From the NCBI GenBank assembly GCA_964384675.1, contig CAYLNK010000052.1, forward strand, positions 1 through 26,807: a DNA stretch of 26,807 nt, in the 5' to 3' direction. Both the position numbers and the translations under genes were made by a program. The notes under the pieces are model-generated. The model ran no database searches, had not been told where the DNA came from, and saw nothing but the letters and a program-made list of their open reading frames with translations. This DNA is from CAYLNK01 sp964384675 (GTDB lineage: Bacteria > Acidobacteriota > Thermoanaerobaculia > UBA5066). The stretch's first letter is position 1. Each line of letters begins with the position of its first letter. Positions 1-7,865 of this stretch are shown here, in pieces.

Positions 1-614
1 GGCGCGGTGAACGGGAAGCGGTACTCGACGTCGCACGTGCCCGTCGAGTAGTGCGCGCGCGCCGAGGGGATGGGCGTGAACCCGTCGAGCGCGGCCTCGA
101 ATCGCGCAACGCGCAGGACACGTACGGGATCCTCGAGGTAGACGCCGGGACGCGGCGGCCGGAGCCGGCCGTGGGCGAGGTCGTCGAGGGCGCTCGCGGG
201 CGCCGAGAAGACGCCCCCCGGCAGGTCGAACGCCAGGGCGTTGACGGTCACGTCCCGGCGGAGGAGGTCGGCTCCGGGGTCGCCCCCGGTCTCCCAGACG
301 TCGATCTCGCGCCCGTCGAACGGCACTTTCCACACCTGTCGCGGGATGGTCCCGACCGCCACGGCCCTCGTTCCGAGGTGCCGAGAGAGCGCCATCGCGA
401 AGGACTCCGCTCCCCCGAGCGCGAGGTCGAGGTCTCCCCGGGCGGTGCCGCGTGCGAGCCGATCGGCGAGGAACGCGTCGCGCACGGCGCCCCCCACGAC
501 CCGTACCGGCACGCCGAGCCTCCTCGCCGTTTCCTCGGCTGCGGCGACGTCCGGGCGCCGCCTCAGGCGCGCGAGCGCGAGCGCGGGGCTCAGCGGGACG
601 TAGCGACCGGCCAC
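1..614 (-). CDS. cca: tRNA nucleotidyltransferase / poly(A) polymerase family protein, partial (3' end off the window)
   Basis: The protein adds nucleotides to RNA 3' ends, most likely the tRNA CCA end. About 204 N-terminal codons are present and the C-terminal RNA-binding part lies beyond base 1. The family signature is clear: VVGGAVRD at residues 39-46, the metal-binding pair D61/D63 in GDLDLAL, a third acidic residue D105 in REIDVW, RRDVTVNA at 119-126, and later the EDPVRVLRVARFEA element. The chosen start is GTG at 614, the first in-frame start that keeps the whole head domain; it lies inside the end of the upstream kinase-like gene (25-nt overlap), which suggests translational coupling. 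The N-terminal domain alone cannot separate CCA-adding enzyme from poly(A) polymerase (PcnB), so the symbol is provisional. Confidence 0.85.
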   Translation of the reverse strand, partial: MAGRYVPLSPALALARLRRRPDVAAAEETARRLGVPVRVVGGAVRDAFLADRLARGTARGDLDLALGGAESFAMALSRHLGTRAVAVGTIPRQVWKVPFDGREIDVWETGGDPGADLLRRDVTVNALAFDLPGGVFSAPASALDDLAHGRLRPPRPGVYLEDPVRVLRVARFEAALDGFTPIPSARAHYSTGTCDVEYRFPFTA

Positions 615-2164
615 GCCACGCTCTTCACGTTCGCGCCGTCCTCCTCGGTCGCGGCGACGAGCTCGGCCTTCATCTCGTCGGCGATCTGGCGCGCCACGGC
701 GAGGCCGAGCTCGCCCCCCCCCTCCGCGTCGACGTCGTCGAAGAGACGCGCGACGCGATCGGGCGGAAGCGTGAGCCCCCGGTCCAGCAGCCGCACGATG
801 ACCCGGCCGGCGCCGCGCCGCGCGGAGACGCGGACCTCGGACTGGCCCCGCGTGGTGGCCGAGCGCAGGGAGTGATCGAGGAGGTTCGCGAGGAGCCTCT
901 CCACGCGGTCGCGGTCCCCGCGGATGGCCGAGAGCCCCTCCTCGGCCTCGATCCGGAGGGTGAGACCGCGCCGCTCGGCGACCGGGCGGAACTCCTCGGC
1001 CAGAGACCGGAGCACGCCCGCCACGTCCACCTCCGCGGCCAGGCGCGGCGCGCCGTCCAGGGAACGGCTGGCCGTGTCCAGGAGGTTGCCGATCAGCCTC
1101 TCCAGACGCCGCAGGTTCTCCGAGCTCGCTTTGACCAGCGACAGCGGCCTGCCGCCCGGTGCGCCGAGCTCGGACTCGAGGCTCTGCAAGTGCGCCCGGA
1201 GGAGCGCGAGCGGCGTGCGGAGCTCCTGGCCCGCGGCCTGCCAGAAGCGGAATCGGCCCGACGCGTGCCCGGCGGTCCTCGCCGGAGGCTCGGGGCGGGC
1301 GGGGGGGGCGGGCTTCTGCAGGCGGGCGCCGTCGCGGCCCGAGTGAGCGGAGAGGAGCGCGGCCACGGCCCGCACCAGCGCCAGCTCGGCGAGCCCGAAC
1401 GGGCGGCTCTCCCGGATCGCGTGGAGGAAGAGCGGCGAGCCTGGCCCGAGCCTTTCGCAGAGGATCGATCGGATCGGGACGCCGGCGAGGTAGCGTCCCG
1501 CCCCGTCCATCATCGGATCACGGTCGATGTCCTCGACCAGAACGGCTCCCGGGCGTTCGGCGGCGGCACGCAGCTCGGGGTACCGCGACACCTCGATCTC
1601 CCGCCCGAGCGCGGCGCGGCCTCCGCTCGTCGCCTGGATGAGGGCGGTGGCCGAGCCCTCGCTCCATCGGAACAGCGTGACCCGCATCGCGTCGAGGCTC
1701 TCGCCGAGCGAGCGCAGCGCACGGTCGGGGAGGTCGGCCGGTCCCTCGGGGAGCCGCTCCCAGAGCTGGAGGAGCGAGACGAGCTCGAGGCGGGGCAGGA
1801 GCAGGGTCGGCGTCGGACCCGGCGAGCCGCTGGAGAGCTCCTCTGTGGCGCGGAGCCACTCCTCGGCGGAGACCACCTCCAGGGCCACGGTCCGGCCCGG
1901 AGCCGGCCCGTCCTGGAGGACGAAGACGGGGGGCGCGCCCGGCTGCCGTTCGAGATGGACCAGGAGCGGTGCCGCGTCGGCGGCGCGCGCCGGCGGGATG
2001 ACGAGCACCAGCTCCGGCCGGTTCGTCTCGAGCGCGGCGACGGCCTCTCCCACGCGGGACGCCACGACCTGCTCCACGCCGAGGGAGGCGAGCCGCTCGG
2101 TGAGCGCGTCGGGCACCGGTCCCCGGGGGGCGAACAGCAGGAACGGTCGCACGGGGCTGAGCAC
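590..2164 (-). CDS. Degenerate sensor histidine kinase-like protein (pseudo-receiver, GAF-like, HisKA-like, HATPase-like)
   Basis: 524 residues with no signal peptide or membrane segment, so cytosolic. Residues 1-105 look like a receiver fold, but the strand that should end in the phospho-Asp reads ELVLVIPP (51-58). Residues about 115-275 look like a GAF sensor domain. The dimerisation/phosphoacceptor helix carries the H-box frame GQELRTPL, with Gln313 where the phosphoacceptor His belongs (codon at 1226-1228). In the ATPase domain the N-box reads NLLDHS, with His431 in place of the Mg-coordinating Asn. The G1 box is DRGLT (461-465), lacking its second Gly. The G2 region GGGELGL (482-488) is partly kept. 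The overall architecture is that of a hybrid-type kinase, but catalysis looks lost, so a binding or scaffold role is inferred. The GTG start at 2164 is the only one near the divergent gatC promoter. The gene's end overlaps the cca start. Confidence 0.82.
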   Translation of the reverse strand: MLSPVRPFLLFAPRGPVPDALTERLASLGVEQVVASRVGEAVAALETNRPELVLVIPPARAADAAPLLVHLERQPGAPPVFVLQDGPAPGRTVALEVVSAEEWLRATEELSSGSPGPTPTLLLPRLELVSLLQLWERLPEGPADLPDRALRSLGESLDAMRVTLFRWSEGSATALIQATSGGRAALGREIEVSRYPELRAAAERPGAVLVEDIDRDPMMDGAGRYLAGVPIRSILCERLGPGSPLFLHAIRESRPFGLAELALVRAVAALLSAHSGRDGARLQKPAPPARPEPPARTAGHASGRFRFWQAAGQELRTPLALLRAHLQSLESELGAPGGRPLSLVKASSENLRRLERLIGNLLDTASRSLDGAPRLAAEVDVAGVLRSLAEEFRPVAERRGLTLRIEAEEGLSAIRGDRDRVERLLANLLDHSLRSATTRGQSEVRVSARRGAGRVIVRLLDRGLTLPPDRVARLFDDVDAEGGGELGLAVARQIADEMKAELVAATEEDGANVKSVAWPVATSR

Positions 2165-2198
2165 GTTACTACGTCGCGAGCCGCTCGGGAGCAGCGTC

Positions 2199-2204
2199 TA
2201 TACT
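2199..2204 (+). promoter_or_regulatory. -10 box TATACT of gatC, 6 nt before the start codon
   Basis: TATACT is followed by exactly six bases and then the GTG of gatC. Transcription would begin at or next to the start codon, giving a leaderless mRNA. No Shine-Dalgarno sequence is seen. On the opposite strand the overlapping TATAGA (2197-2202) could serve the kinase-like gene, so the 46-bp spacer is probably a bidirectional promoter. No clear TTGACA-like -35 box is visible. Confidence 0.6.
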
Positions 2205-2210
2205 CCGAAA

Positions 2211-2501
2211 GTGAGAATCGACCCGGTGCTCGTGACCCACGTGGCCAAGCTCGCCGCTCTCGAGCTCACACCGGCGGAGAGCGACGCCATGGCCGGTCAG
2301 CTCACCCGGATCGTCGAGCATTTCGAGGCTCTTCGCACGATCCACGAGGACCTCCTGACCGACACGGGCGACGCGCCGGCGACGCCGCTCCGGGAAGACC
2401 TGCCGCGCCCGGACGGCCCCCTCGACTTCGTCGCCGCCAACGCCCCGGAGGTCTCCCACGGGCATTTCGTCGTCCCGCGGGTCGTCTCGAGGGGGGAGTG
2501 A
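2211..2501 (+). CDS. gatC: Glutamyl/aspartyl-tRNA(Gln/Asn) amidotransferase subunit C
   Basis: 96 residues, the usual length for GatC, the small subunit that wraps around GatA and joins it to GatB. Recognisable features are the N-terminal helix with VAKLAALELTP, the stretch GQLTRIVEHFEAL, and the extended C-terminal part with LREDLPRPDG and a final 'APEVSHGHFVVPRVV' that matches the family ending APEVEDGFFVVPRVV. The start is GTG at 2211, chosen because the homologous N-terminus begins there and a -10 box sits directly in front. The stop overlaps the gatA start (GTGA), so the two are translationally coupled. No gatB is present in the window. Confidence 0.93.
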   Translation: MRIDPVLVTHVAKLAALELTPAESDAMAGQLTRIVEHFEALRTIHEDLLTDTGDAPATPLREDLPRPDGPLDFVAANAPEVSHGHFVVPRVVSRGE

Positions 2502-3997
2502 CCCGAGCGGTGGCAGGGCTGGACGAGCTCCTGGACGGCCCCGCGACGGGCCTGGCGCAAGCGGTCGCTGCGGGGGTGGTTTCTCCCGTCGAGGTCGCGC
2601 TGGCGTCCCTCTCGCGCGTCCAGAAGAGCGCGGAAGCCCACGGCTCCTTCCTCGACATCGCGCCCGAGTCCGGCGTGCGCGCGGCGGCCGACGCGGTGGC
2701 GCGCCGGCTCGCGGCGGGCGAGCGCCTCCCGCTGGCCGGTGTGCCCGTCGCCGTCAAGGACAACATCAACGTCGCGGGCTTCCCCTCCTCGGCAGGCTCG
2801 AAGATCCTCGAGGGTTTCGTGTCGCCGTTCCATGCCACGTGCGTGGAGCGGCTGATCGCGGCCGGGTGCGTCGTGGTCGGCAAGACGAACTGCGACGAGT
2901 TCGGGATGGGCTCCTCGAACGAGAACTCCGGCTTCTTCCCGGCGCGGAACCCCTGGGACCCGACCCGTGTCCCGGGCGGCTCCTCGGGGGGGTCGGCGGC
3001 GGCGGTGTCGGCGCTCGCCGTCCCTCTCGCGCTGGGCACCGACACCGGAGGGTCCGTGCGCCAGCCCGCCGCGCTCTGCGGCCTCGTCGGCTGGAAGCCG
3101 ACGTACGGGCGGATCTCGCGCTACGGGCTGATCGCCTTCGCCTCCTCCTTCGACCAGACGGGGGCGCTGACGCGCACGGTGGCAGACGCCGCGACCGCGT
3201 TCGGGATCATGGCGGGGGAGGACGTCCACGATTCGACCTCCCTCGGGACACCGGTCCCCGACGTGCTCTCCGGGCTCGAGACCGGGGACCTGGCCGGTGT
3301 GCGGATCGGCCTGCTCGTCGAGGCCAGCTCTTCGGAGGGGGGGCTCCATTCCGAGGTGGCCTCGACGTTCGAGAGGACGGCCGTGGCGCTCCGGTCACGG
3401 GGCGCTTCGGTGGCTCCCGTCTCCGTGCCGCGGGTGCCGATGGCCGTGCCCGTCTACTACCTCACGGCCACCGCCGAGGCCTCGGCGAACCTCGCACGCT
3501 TCGACGGCGTCCGGTACGGCGCCCGTCAGGAGGACGGCACACTGGCCGGCCTCTACCGGGCCACCCGGTCCGCGGGCTTCGGTGCCGAGGTCAAGCGGCG
3601 GATCCTGCTCGGGACGTTCGCGCTCTCGTCGGGCTATCACGACGCCTACTACGGCCGTGCGCAGCGAGTGCGTGCGCTCCTCTCGCGGGACTTCGCCGCG
3701 GCGTTCCGCGAGGTCGACGCCATCCTCTGTCCGACCTCGCCCGAGCCGGCCTTCCCGCTCGGAGCCAAGGCCGGCGATCCCCTGGCGATGTACCTCGCGG
3801 ACGTCTTCACCGTGCCTCCGAGCCTGGCCGGGATCCCGGCGGTGTCGGTGCCCGCCGGTTTCTCGGCGGAAGGTCTGCCGATCGGGATGCAGCTCATCGG
3901 TCCGCACGACTCCGAGCCCCTCCTCTTCCGCCTGGCGAGGTGTGTCGAGGGCGACGCGGGGGCCGTCGGCCGGCGTCCTCCGGGCGCCGTTCGATGA
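2498..3997 (+). CDS. gatA: Glutamyl/aspartyl-tRNA(Gln/Asn) amidotransferase subunit A
   Basis: 499 residues, a normal GatA length. It is an amidase-signature enzyme that releases ammonia from glutamine for transamidation of Glu-tRNA(Gln) or Asp-tRNA(Asn). The catalytic Ser-cisSer-Lys triad is complete: K87 in VAVKDN, S162 in PGGSSGGSA, and S186 in GTDTGGSVRQPA. Further conserved blocks are NCDEFGMGSSNENS and, near the C-terminus, GIPAVSVPAGF and GLPIGMQLIG. The start is GTG at 2498, overlapping the gatC stop by 4 nt. The long upstream extension of this open frame runs antisense to the kinase-like gene and is not coding. The stop overlaps the ATG of the amidase gene. Confidence 0.96.
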   Translation: MTRAVAGLDELLDGPATGLAQAVAAGVVSPVEVALASLSRVQKSAEAHGSFLDIAPESGVRAAADAVARRLAAGERLPLAGVPVAVKDNINVAGFPSSAGSKILEGFVSPFHATCVERLIAAGCVVVGKTNCDEFGMGSSNENSGFFPARNPWDPTRVPGGSSGGSAAAVSALAVPLALGTDTGGSVRQPAALCGLVGWKPTYGRISRYGLIAFASSFDQTGALTRTVADAATAFGIMAGEDVHDSTSLGTPVPDVLSGLETGDLAGVRIGLLVEASSSEGGLHSEVASTFERTAVALRSRGASVAPVSVPRVPMAVPVYYLTATAEASANLARFDGVRYGARQEDGTLAGLYRATRSAGFGAEVKRRILLGTFALSSGYHDAYYGRAQRVRALLSRDFAAAFREVDAILCPTSPEPAFPLGAKAGDPLAMYLADVFTVPPSLAGIPAVSVPAGFSAEGLPIGMQLIGPHDSEPLLFRLARCVEGDAGAVGRRPPGAVR

Positions 3998-5892
3998 GGG
4001 GAGGGGAACCCGCTTCGCCGGTTTCCCCGAGGTCCCGTCCCCTCTTCCTCGGCGCGCGAGGCCTCCTCCACGCGGCGCTCCTCGCCGGCTCCTGCCTGGC
4101 CTCCGGCGCCGAGCCGGCGCGGCGCGTCGACGTCTCGGAGGAGTTCGCGGTGCTCCTCTCGGCCGGAGCGATCAGCGTCGAGATGAGGCCTCTCGACGGG
4201 GAGAGTCCCATCGAGTTCGCCCGCCGCGTCGCGCGCGACGACGCCACCGCCGATCGGATCCTCGCCCTGCCAGGAGGCCTCTCCCGCGCGCGCCGGACCC
4301 AGATCGGCTTCGGGGCGCTCTCGGACGAGCTGAAGCGCGCCGCGATGAAGGCCCTCTTCCCGGCGGACGTCCGCACGCCCACCGGCTGGCTCCACATCGC
4401 CCTCGCCGACGAGAACCTCGCCTGGATCGCGGAGTGGCTCGCCGGCAGCGCGACGGCGGGGGGCGCGATCGCCAGGGCGAACGGCCTGACGGAGTCCGTC
4501 GTACCGCGGGGGACCAGCGTGCGGGTGCCGGCCGAGCTGCTCGACGCCGCGTTTCGCGAGGCCGAGTCGTCCGGCGAGGAGAGCCCTCCGATCCTCGAGT
4601 ACGGGAGCGACGAGAAGGGCCGGTACGCGCTGTACCGGCTGAGGCCCAAGGAGGCGCTCTACTCGTCCGTCGTGGTGCGGTTCACCGGGCGCCTCTTCGC
4701 CGACGACGTGGTGCTCCTCGCGCTCCAGATCGCCGAACGAAGCGGGATCGAGGACGTGCACGGCATCCCGGTCGGCTTCCCGGTGAAGATCCCGGTCGAG
4801 ATGCTGTCGCCGGAGTTCCTGCCGCCGGGCGATCCGAAAGCCGAAGCGGCGGCGAAGGCGGCCGTCGAGGCCTCCCAGTTCGCCGCGCCACCCGCGGCCG
4901 GCGGCGCCAACCTGGCGGGCACGCGGATCGTCATCGACGCGGGGCACGGGGGACGGGACACCGGCACGCTCCAGGGTGGTATCTGGGAGGCGACCTACGT
5001 CTACGACGTCGCCGTGCGCCTCCGGAAGATCCTGATGGAGCGGACGGCGGCGGACGTCGTCATGCTCGTGAAGGAGCGGGAGATCGGCTTCACCGTTCCG
5101 GAGGCCGATCGACTGCCGAACCGGAAGGGGCGGATCCTCCAGACGGAGCCGCCCCACCCGCTCGACGACCCGGTGGTGGGCGTCAACCTGCGCTGGTATC
5201 TCGCCAACAGCCTGCTCCGGAAGCCGGGTCCCGCCAGGAAGAGGATCCCGCCCGAGAAGACGGTCTTCCTGTCGATCCACGCGGACTCGCTCCATCCGTC
5301 CGTGCGCGGGGCGATGATGTACGTGCCCGGCGAGAGGTTCCTGCGGGACCGGTACGGCAAGAAGGGCGCGGTCTACGCCGACTACCGCGAGTTCCGCGAG
5401 CAGCCCGTGGTGGCGTTCAACAAGAAGGAGCGTGTCTCGGCCGAGGGCGTCTCGACGCTCCTCGCCCAGAAGCTCCTCGGCGCGATCCGGGCGGCGGAGC
5501 TCCCGGTCCATCCGTTCTCACCGGTCCGGACGCACGTCATCCGAGGGGGGCGCGAGTGGGTCCCGGCGGTGCTCCGCTACAACCAGATCCCGAACCGGGT
5601 CCTCGTCGAGATCTCGAACCTCTCCAACCACGAGGATCGCGCCCTGACGCTCACCCGGCGTTTCCGCCAGCAGATGGCCGAAGCGCTGGCCGCGGGCCTC
5701 GCGTCGTTCTTCACCGGGACACGTCCCGAGGCGCGGATCGAGAAGGCGGAGCTGCCGGGGCCGGCGGCGGTCAGGCCGGCGGAACGCCCGGTCCAGGGGC
5801 CGTGGCCGAAGCCGCCCGGTCCGCTCCCGGAGATCCAGGGGCCGTGGCGTCCCTACGGTCCGCTCCCGAGGGCGTCCTCCGGACGCGGCTGA
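3994..5892 (+). CDS. Secreted N-acetylmuramoyl-L-alanine amidase (Amidase_3) with LysM-like regions
   Basis: 632 residues. It cleaves the amide bond between MurNAc and L-Ala in peptidoglycan, in the periplasm or wall. The N-terminus has Arg residues followed by a hydrophobic segment (about 20-40), a likely signal peptide; AGSC is not a good lipobox. Two LysM-like stretches follow (about residues 135-190 and 225-270, the latter ending PVKIPVEMLSPEFLP). The Amidase_3 domain spans about 308-575 with zinc ligands H318 (DAGHGG), E332 (GIWEATY) and H429 (SIHADS), and catalytic E539 (VLVEISNLSNHED), so it looks active. A large segment rich in charged residues separates E332 from H429. The tail (600-626) is a Pro-rich tandem repeat. 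The start ATG at 3994 overlaps the gatA stop (ATGA). Its 3' end overlaps the convergent permease gene by 122 bp. Confidence 0.93.
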   Translation: MRGGEPASPVSPRSRPLFLGARGLLHAALLAGSCLASGAEPARRVDVSEEFAVLLSAGAISVEMRPLDGESPIEFARRVARDDATADRILALPGGLSRARRTQIGFGALSDELKRAAMKALFPADVRTPTGWLHIALADENLAWIAEWLAGSATAGGAIARANGLTESVVPRGTSVRVPAELLDAAFREAESSGEESPPILEYGSDEKGRYALYRLRPKEALYSSVVVRFTGRLFADDVVLLALQIAERSGIEDVHGIPVGFPVKIPVEMLSPEFLPPGDPKAEAAAKAAVEASQFAAPPAAGGANLAGTRIVIDAGHGGRDTGTLQGGIWEATYVYDVAVRLRKILMERTAADVVMLVKEREIGFTVPEADRLPNRKGRILQTEPPHPLDDPVVGVNLRWYLANSLLRKPGPARKRIPPEKTVFLSIHADSLHPSVRGAMMYVPGERFLRDRYGKKGAVYADYREFREQPVVAFNKKERVSAEGVSTLLAQKLLGAIRAAELPVHPFSPVRTHVIRGGREWVPAVLRYNQIPNRVLVEISNLSNHEDRALTLTRRFRQQMAEALAAGLASFFTGTRPEARIEKAELPGPAAVRPAERPVQGPWPKPPGPLPEIQGPWRPYGPLPRASSGRG

Positions 5893-6769
5893 TCGCCAGG
5901 CCGGCCAGCACCACGCCCCCGGCCGCGATCTTCGCGGGGCCGAACCGCTCGCCCGTGAACGCGGCCGAGGTGACCCCGGCGATGACCGGGATGAGGAACC
6001 CCAGCGTGGCCGTCGACGCGACGCCGAGGACCTGGAGCGCGAAGGCCCACGCGCGGAAGGCGAGGACGAGCGGGAGGATCGCCGAAAGGACCAGGATGAC
6101 CCAGCTCGACGACCGCACCGAGGCGTAGTCCTGGCGGAGCATCGCCGGGGCGCAGTAGATGAGCACGCAGAGCGTGCCGAGAGCGAACGTCGCGGTCTGT
6201 GCCGTCAGGGGGGACATCCGTCCCGTGGAGCGGGAGGAGGCGACGCTGAAGACCGCCCAGGTCGTGGCCGACCCGAGGCAGAGGAGGCTGCCGCCGAGAG
6301 TCGCGGTGCCGAGACGCTGCGACGACACCACGAAGAGCGCGACCCCTCCGTACGCGACGAGCGAGCCCGCCACGGCGAACGGGGTGAGCCGCTCCCAGCC
6401 CAGGAGCGCCGCCAGGAGGAGCGACACGAGAGGGGAGACCGAGTTCAGGAGCGCCGCCTCGAACCCGCTGGTGCCGGCCACGCCGAGGGCGTAGAAGAGC
6501 TGGTAGACGCCGACCCCGGACAGGGCGAGGAGGACGGCATGAGGCCACGCCTGGCGCGCAGGCAGGAGCGGCTCGCGCCGGCGCGCCAGGGAGGCGAGCA
6601 GGATGGCGGTCGCGATCACGAAGCGCCAGCCGGTGTAGGCGAGCGGACCGAAGTCCCGGAAGGCGAGCTTCATCGCCGGGTAGTTCACGGCCCACACCGA
6701 GACGGCGAACAGCGCCGCGGCGACCGCACGCAACGCGGGTCCAGAGGGCGGCTGGTGACTGAGTCGCAT
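5771..6769 (-). CDS. EamA/DMT-family permease (drug/metabolite transporter superfamily)
   Basis: 332 residues with about ten hydrophobic helices in two homologous EamA halves, an inner-membrane exporter-type carrier. Typical family features are AVSVWAVNYPAMKLA in helix 1, the PLAYTGWRFVIA region, the ALLNSVSPLVSLLLA segment, and LGFLIPVIAGVTSAAFTGERF in the second half. The substrate cannot be read from the sequence; amino acids or metabolites are usual for the family. The start is ATG at 6769 (MRLSHQPP), because the 37 codons of open frame upstream are Pro/Arg-rich and overlap the promoter of the divergent ABC gene. The last 40 or so residues are Ala/Pro/Asp-rich, beyond the final helix, and lie antisense to the amidase tail; this end is probably not conserved. 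Confidence 0.9.
   Translation of the reverse strand: MRLSHQPPSGPALRAVAAALFAVSVWAVNYPAMKLAFRDFGPLAYTGWRFVIATAILLASLARRREPLLPARQAWPHAVLLALSGVGVYQLFYALGVAGTSGFEAALLNSVSPLVSLLLAALLGWERLTPFAVAGSLVAYGGVALFVVSSQRLGTATLGGSLLCLGSATTWAVFSVASSRSTGRMSPLTAQTATFALGTLCVLIYCAPAMLRQDYASVRSSSWVILVLSAILPLVLAFRAWAFALQVLGVASTATLGFLIPVIAGVTSAAFTGERFGPAKIAAGGVVLAGLAISRVRRTPSGADRRDATAPGSPGADRAASATAPGPGVPPA
5792..5868. repeat. Two imperfect direct repeats (about 36 bp each) shared by two convergent gene ends
   Basis: Copies at 5792-5829 and 5834-5868 share the blocks TCCAGGGGCCGTGGC and GGTCCGCTCCCG. On the plus strand they encode two units of the form QGPW...GPLP at the end of the amidase (residues 601-612 and 615-625). 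On the minus strand the same DNA encodes two units like GADRxxATAPG in the tail of the EamA permease. Confidence 0.75.
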
Positions 6770-6777
6770 GCTATATT
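6769..6777 (+). promoter_or_regulatory. Extended -10 promoter (TGC-TATATT) for the ABC exporter cassette
   Basis: TG-n-TATATT lies at 6769-6777, immediately beside the divergent permease ATG (6767-6769). Unlike most start regions here it leaves a leader of about 70 nt before the ATPase gene, and that gene has a Shine-Dalgarno sequence. The plus-strand string CATGCTATNTT recurs at the cytochrome/ferredoxin divergence (18972-18982). Confidence 0.5.
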
Positions 6778-6836
6778 TCGCGCCCGTTGGCGGGCGGGCC
6801 GGACGGGGTCGTCGGGGTACCGCCGCTGGCCTGCTC

Positions 6837-6842
6837 AGGAGG
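6837..6842 (+). promoter_or_regulatory. Shine-Dalgarno AGGAGG of the ABC ATPase gene
   Basis: AGGAGG stands 12 nt upstream of the ATG at 6855, slightly long spacing. It supports ATG 6855 over the more upstream in-frame starts. Confidence 0.55.
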
Positions 6843-6854
6843 ACCAGTCTCACG

Positions 6855-7865
6855 ATGCTCGACGTGCAGGGGCTTCGCAAGTCTTTCTACGGCTCCGTCG
6901 CCGTGGAGGACGTCTCCTTCCAGGTCGGAAGCGGCGAGATCCTCGGATTCCTCGGCCCGAACGGAGCCGGGAAGACGACGACGATGCGGATGATCACCGG
7001 CTTCCTGACCCCCACGGCGGGCAAGGTCCGGCTGGGTGACATCGACGTCTCGGAGAAGCCGCTCGAGGCCAAGCGCCTCCTCGGCTATCTCCCAGAGACC
7101 CTCGCGCTCTACCCCGAGATGCGGGTCCGGGAGTACGTGAGGTTCCGGGCCGACCTGTGCGGTGTGCCGCGGCGGGAGATCAGGTCCCGCGTGGACGAGG
7201 CGCTCGGGAAGTGCTTCGTCGACGACGTGGCCGACAAGCCGATCGGGAACCTCTCGAAGGGGTACCGCCAGCGGGTCGGACTGGCCGGCGCGCTCGTCCA
7301 CAAGCCCCAGGTGCTCGTCCTCGACGAGCCGACGGTGGGTCTCGACCCCCGCCAGATCGTCAAGGTGCGCGACCTGATCCGCGAGCTGCGGAAGGACCAT
7401 TCGATCCTCCTCTCGACCCACATCCTCCCCGAGGTCGAGATCGTCTGCGACCGCGTCGCCATCATCGACCGGGGCAAGATCGTGGCGACCGGAACGCCGG
7501 ACACGCTCCGGCAGCAGATGTCCCAGACGCCGGGCCTCACGGTCGCCATCAAGGGGGAGATCTCCGACGCCGACGGGGCGCTCCGGAAGCTGCCGGGCGT
7601 GACTCACGCGGCCCGCATCGGCGCCGGCGGCGAGACCCGCGTCGTCCTGGAGTCGGAGAAGGGCGTCGACCTCCGTGAGTCCGTCTTCCGCGAGGTCGTC
7701 GCGCGCGGCTGGACGCTCCTGGAGCTCGCGCCGCGCCAGGCTTCCCTGGAGGACGTCTTCGTCCGCCTCCTCGGCTCGGCGCAGGACGCCGCCGACACCG
7801 CGCCCGAGGTCCTCCCTCCGGCCGTCGAGGTGAAGGACGACATCACGGAGATGCGGAAGCTATGA
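6855..7865 (+). CDS. ABC transporter ATP-binding protein (GldA-like)
   Basis: 336 residues. It is the ATPase of an ABC-2 type exporter, binding the membrane protein encoded next. Visible motifs are Walker A GPNGAGKT (34-41), a Q-loop position occupied by Glu in GYLPET (E81; LPE is usual in the Gld/Nos-type branch, from memory), signature LSKGYRQ (133-139), Walker B VLVLDEPTVGLDP with D157/E158, and the switch His in LLSTHI (H189). Residues 220-336 form a C-terminal extension ending in a tail rich in acidic residues. The protein begins MLDVQGLRKSF, the standard N-terminus for the family. It overlaps the permease start by ATGA. The same gene order occurs in gliding Bacteroidetes, but nothing else here points to gliding. 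Confidence 0.95.
   Translation: MLDVQGLRKSFYGSVAVEDVSFQVGSGEILGFLGPNGAGKTTTMRMITGFLTPTAGKVRLGDIDVSEKPLEAKRLLGYLPETLALYPEMRVREYVRFRADLCGVPRREIRSRVDEALGKCFVDDVADKPIGNLSKGYRQRVGLAGALVHKPQVLVLDEPTVGLDPRQIVKVRDLIRELRKDHSILLSTHILPEVEIVCDRVAIIDRGKIVATGTPDTLRQQMSQTPGLTVAIKGEISDADGALRKLPGVTHAARIGAGGETRVVLESEKGVDLRESVFREVVARGWTLLELAPRQASLEDVFVRLLGSAQDAADTAPEVLPPAVEVKDDITEMRKL

Noticed and set aside
452..2497. Long plus-strand open frame upstream of and in frame with gatA
   Set aside because: It runs antisense to the kinase-like gene and through gatC in another frame; the sequence before GTG 2498 has no GatA homology.
4078..4110. Possible lipobox (AGSC) in the amidase signal peptide
   Set aside because: The residues before the Cys do not fit a normal lipobox; an ordinary signal peptidase I site is likelier.
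3297..6128. 943-codon plus-strand frame over gatA and the amidase
   Set aside because: Arg/Pro-rich out-of-frame shadow of two well-supported genes.
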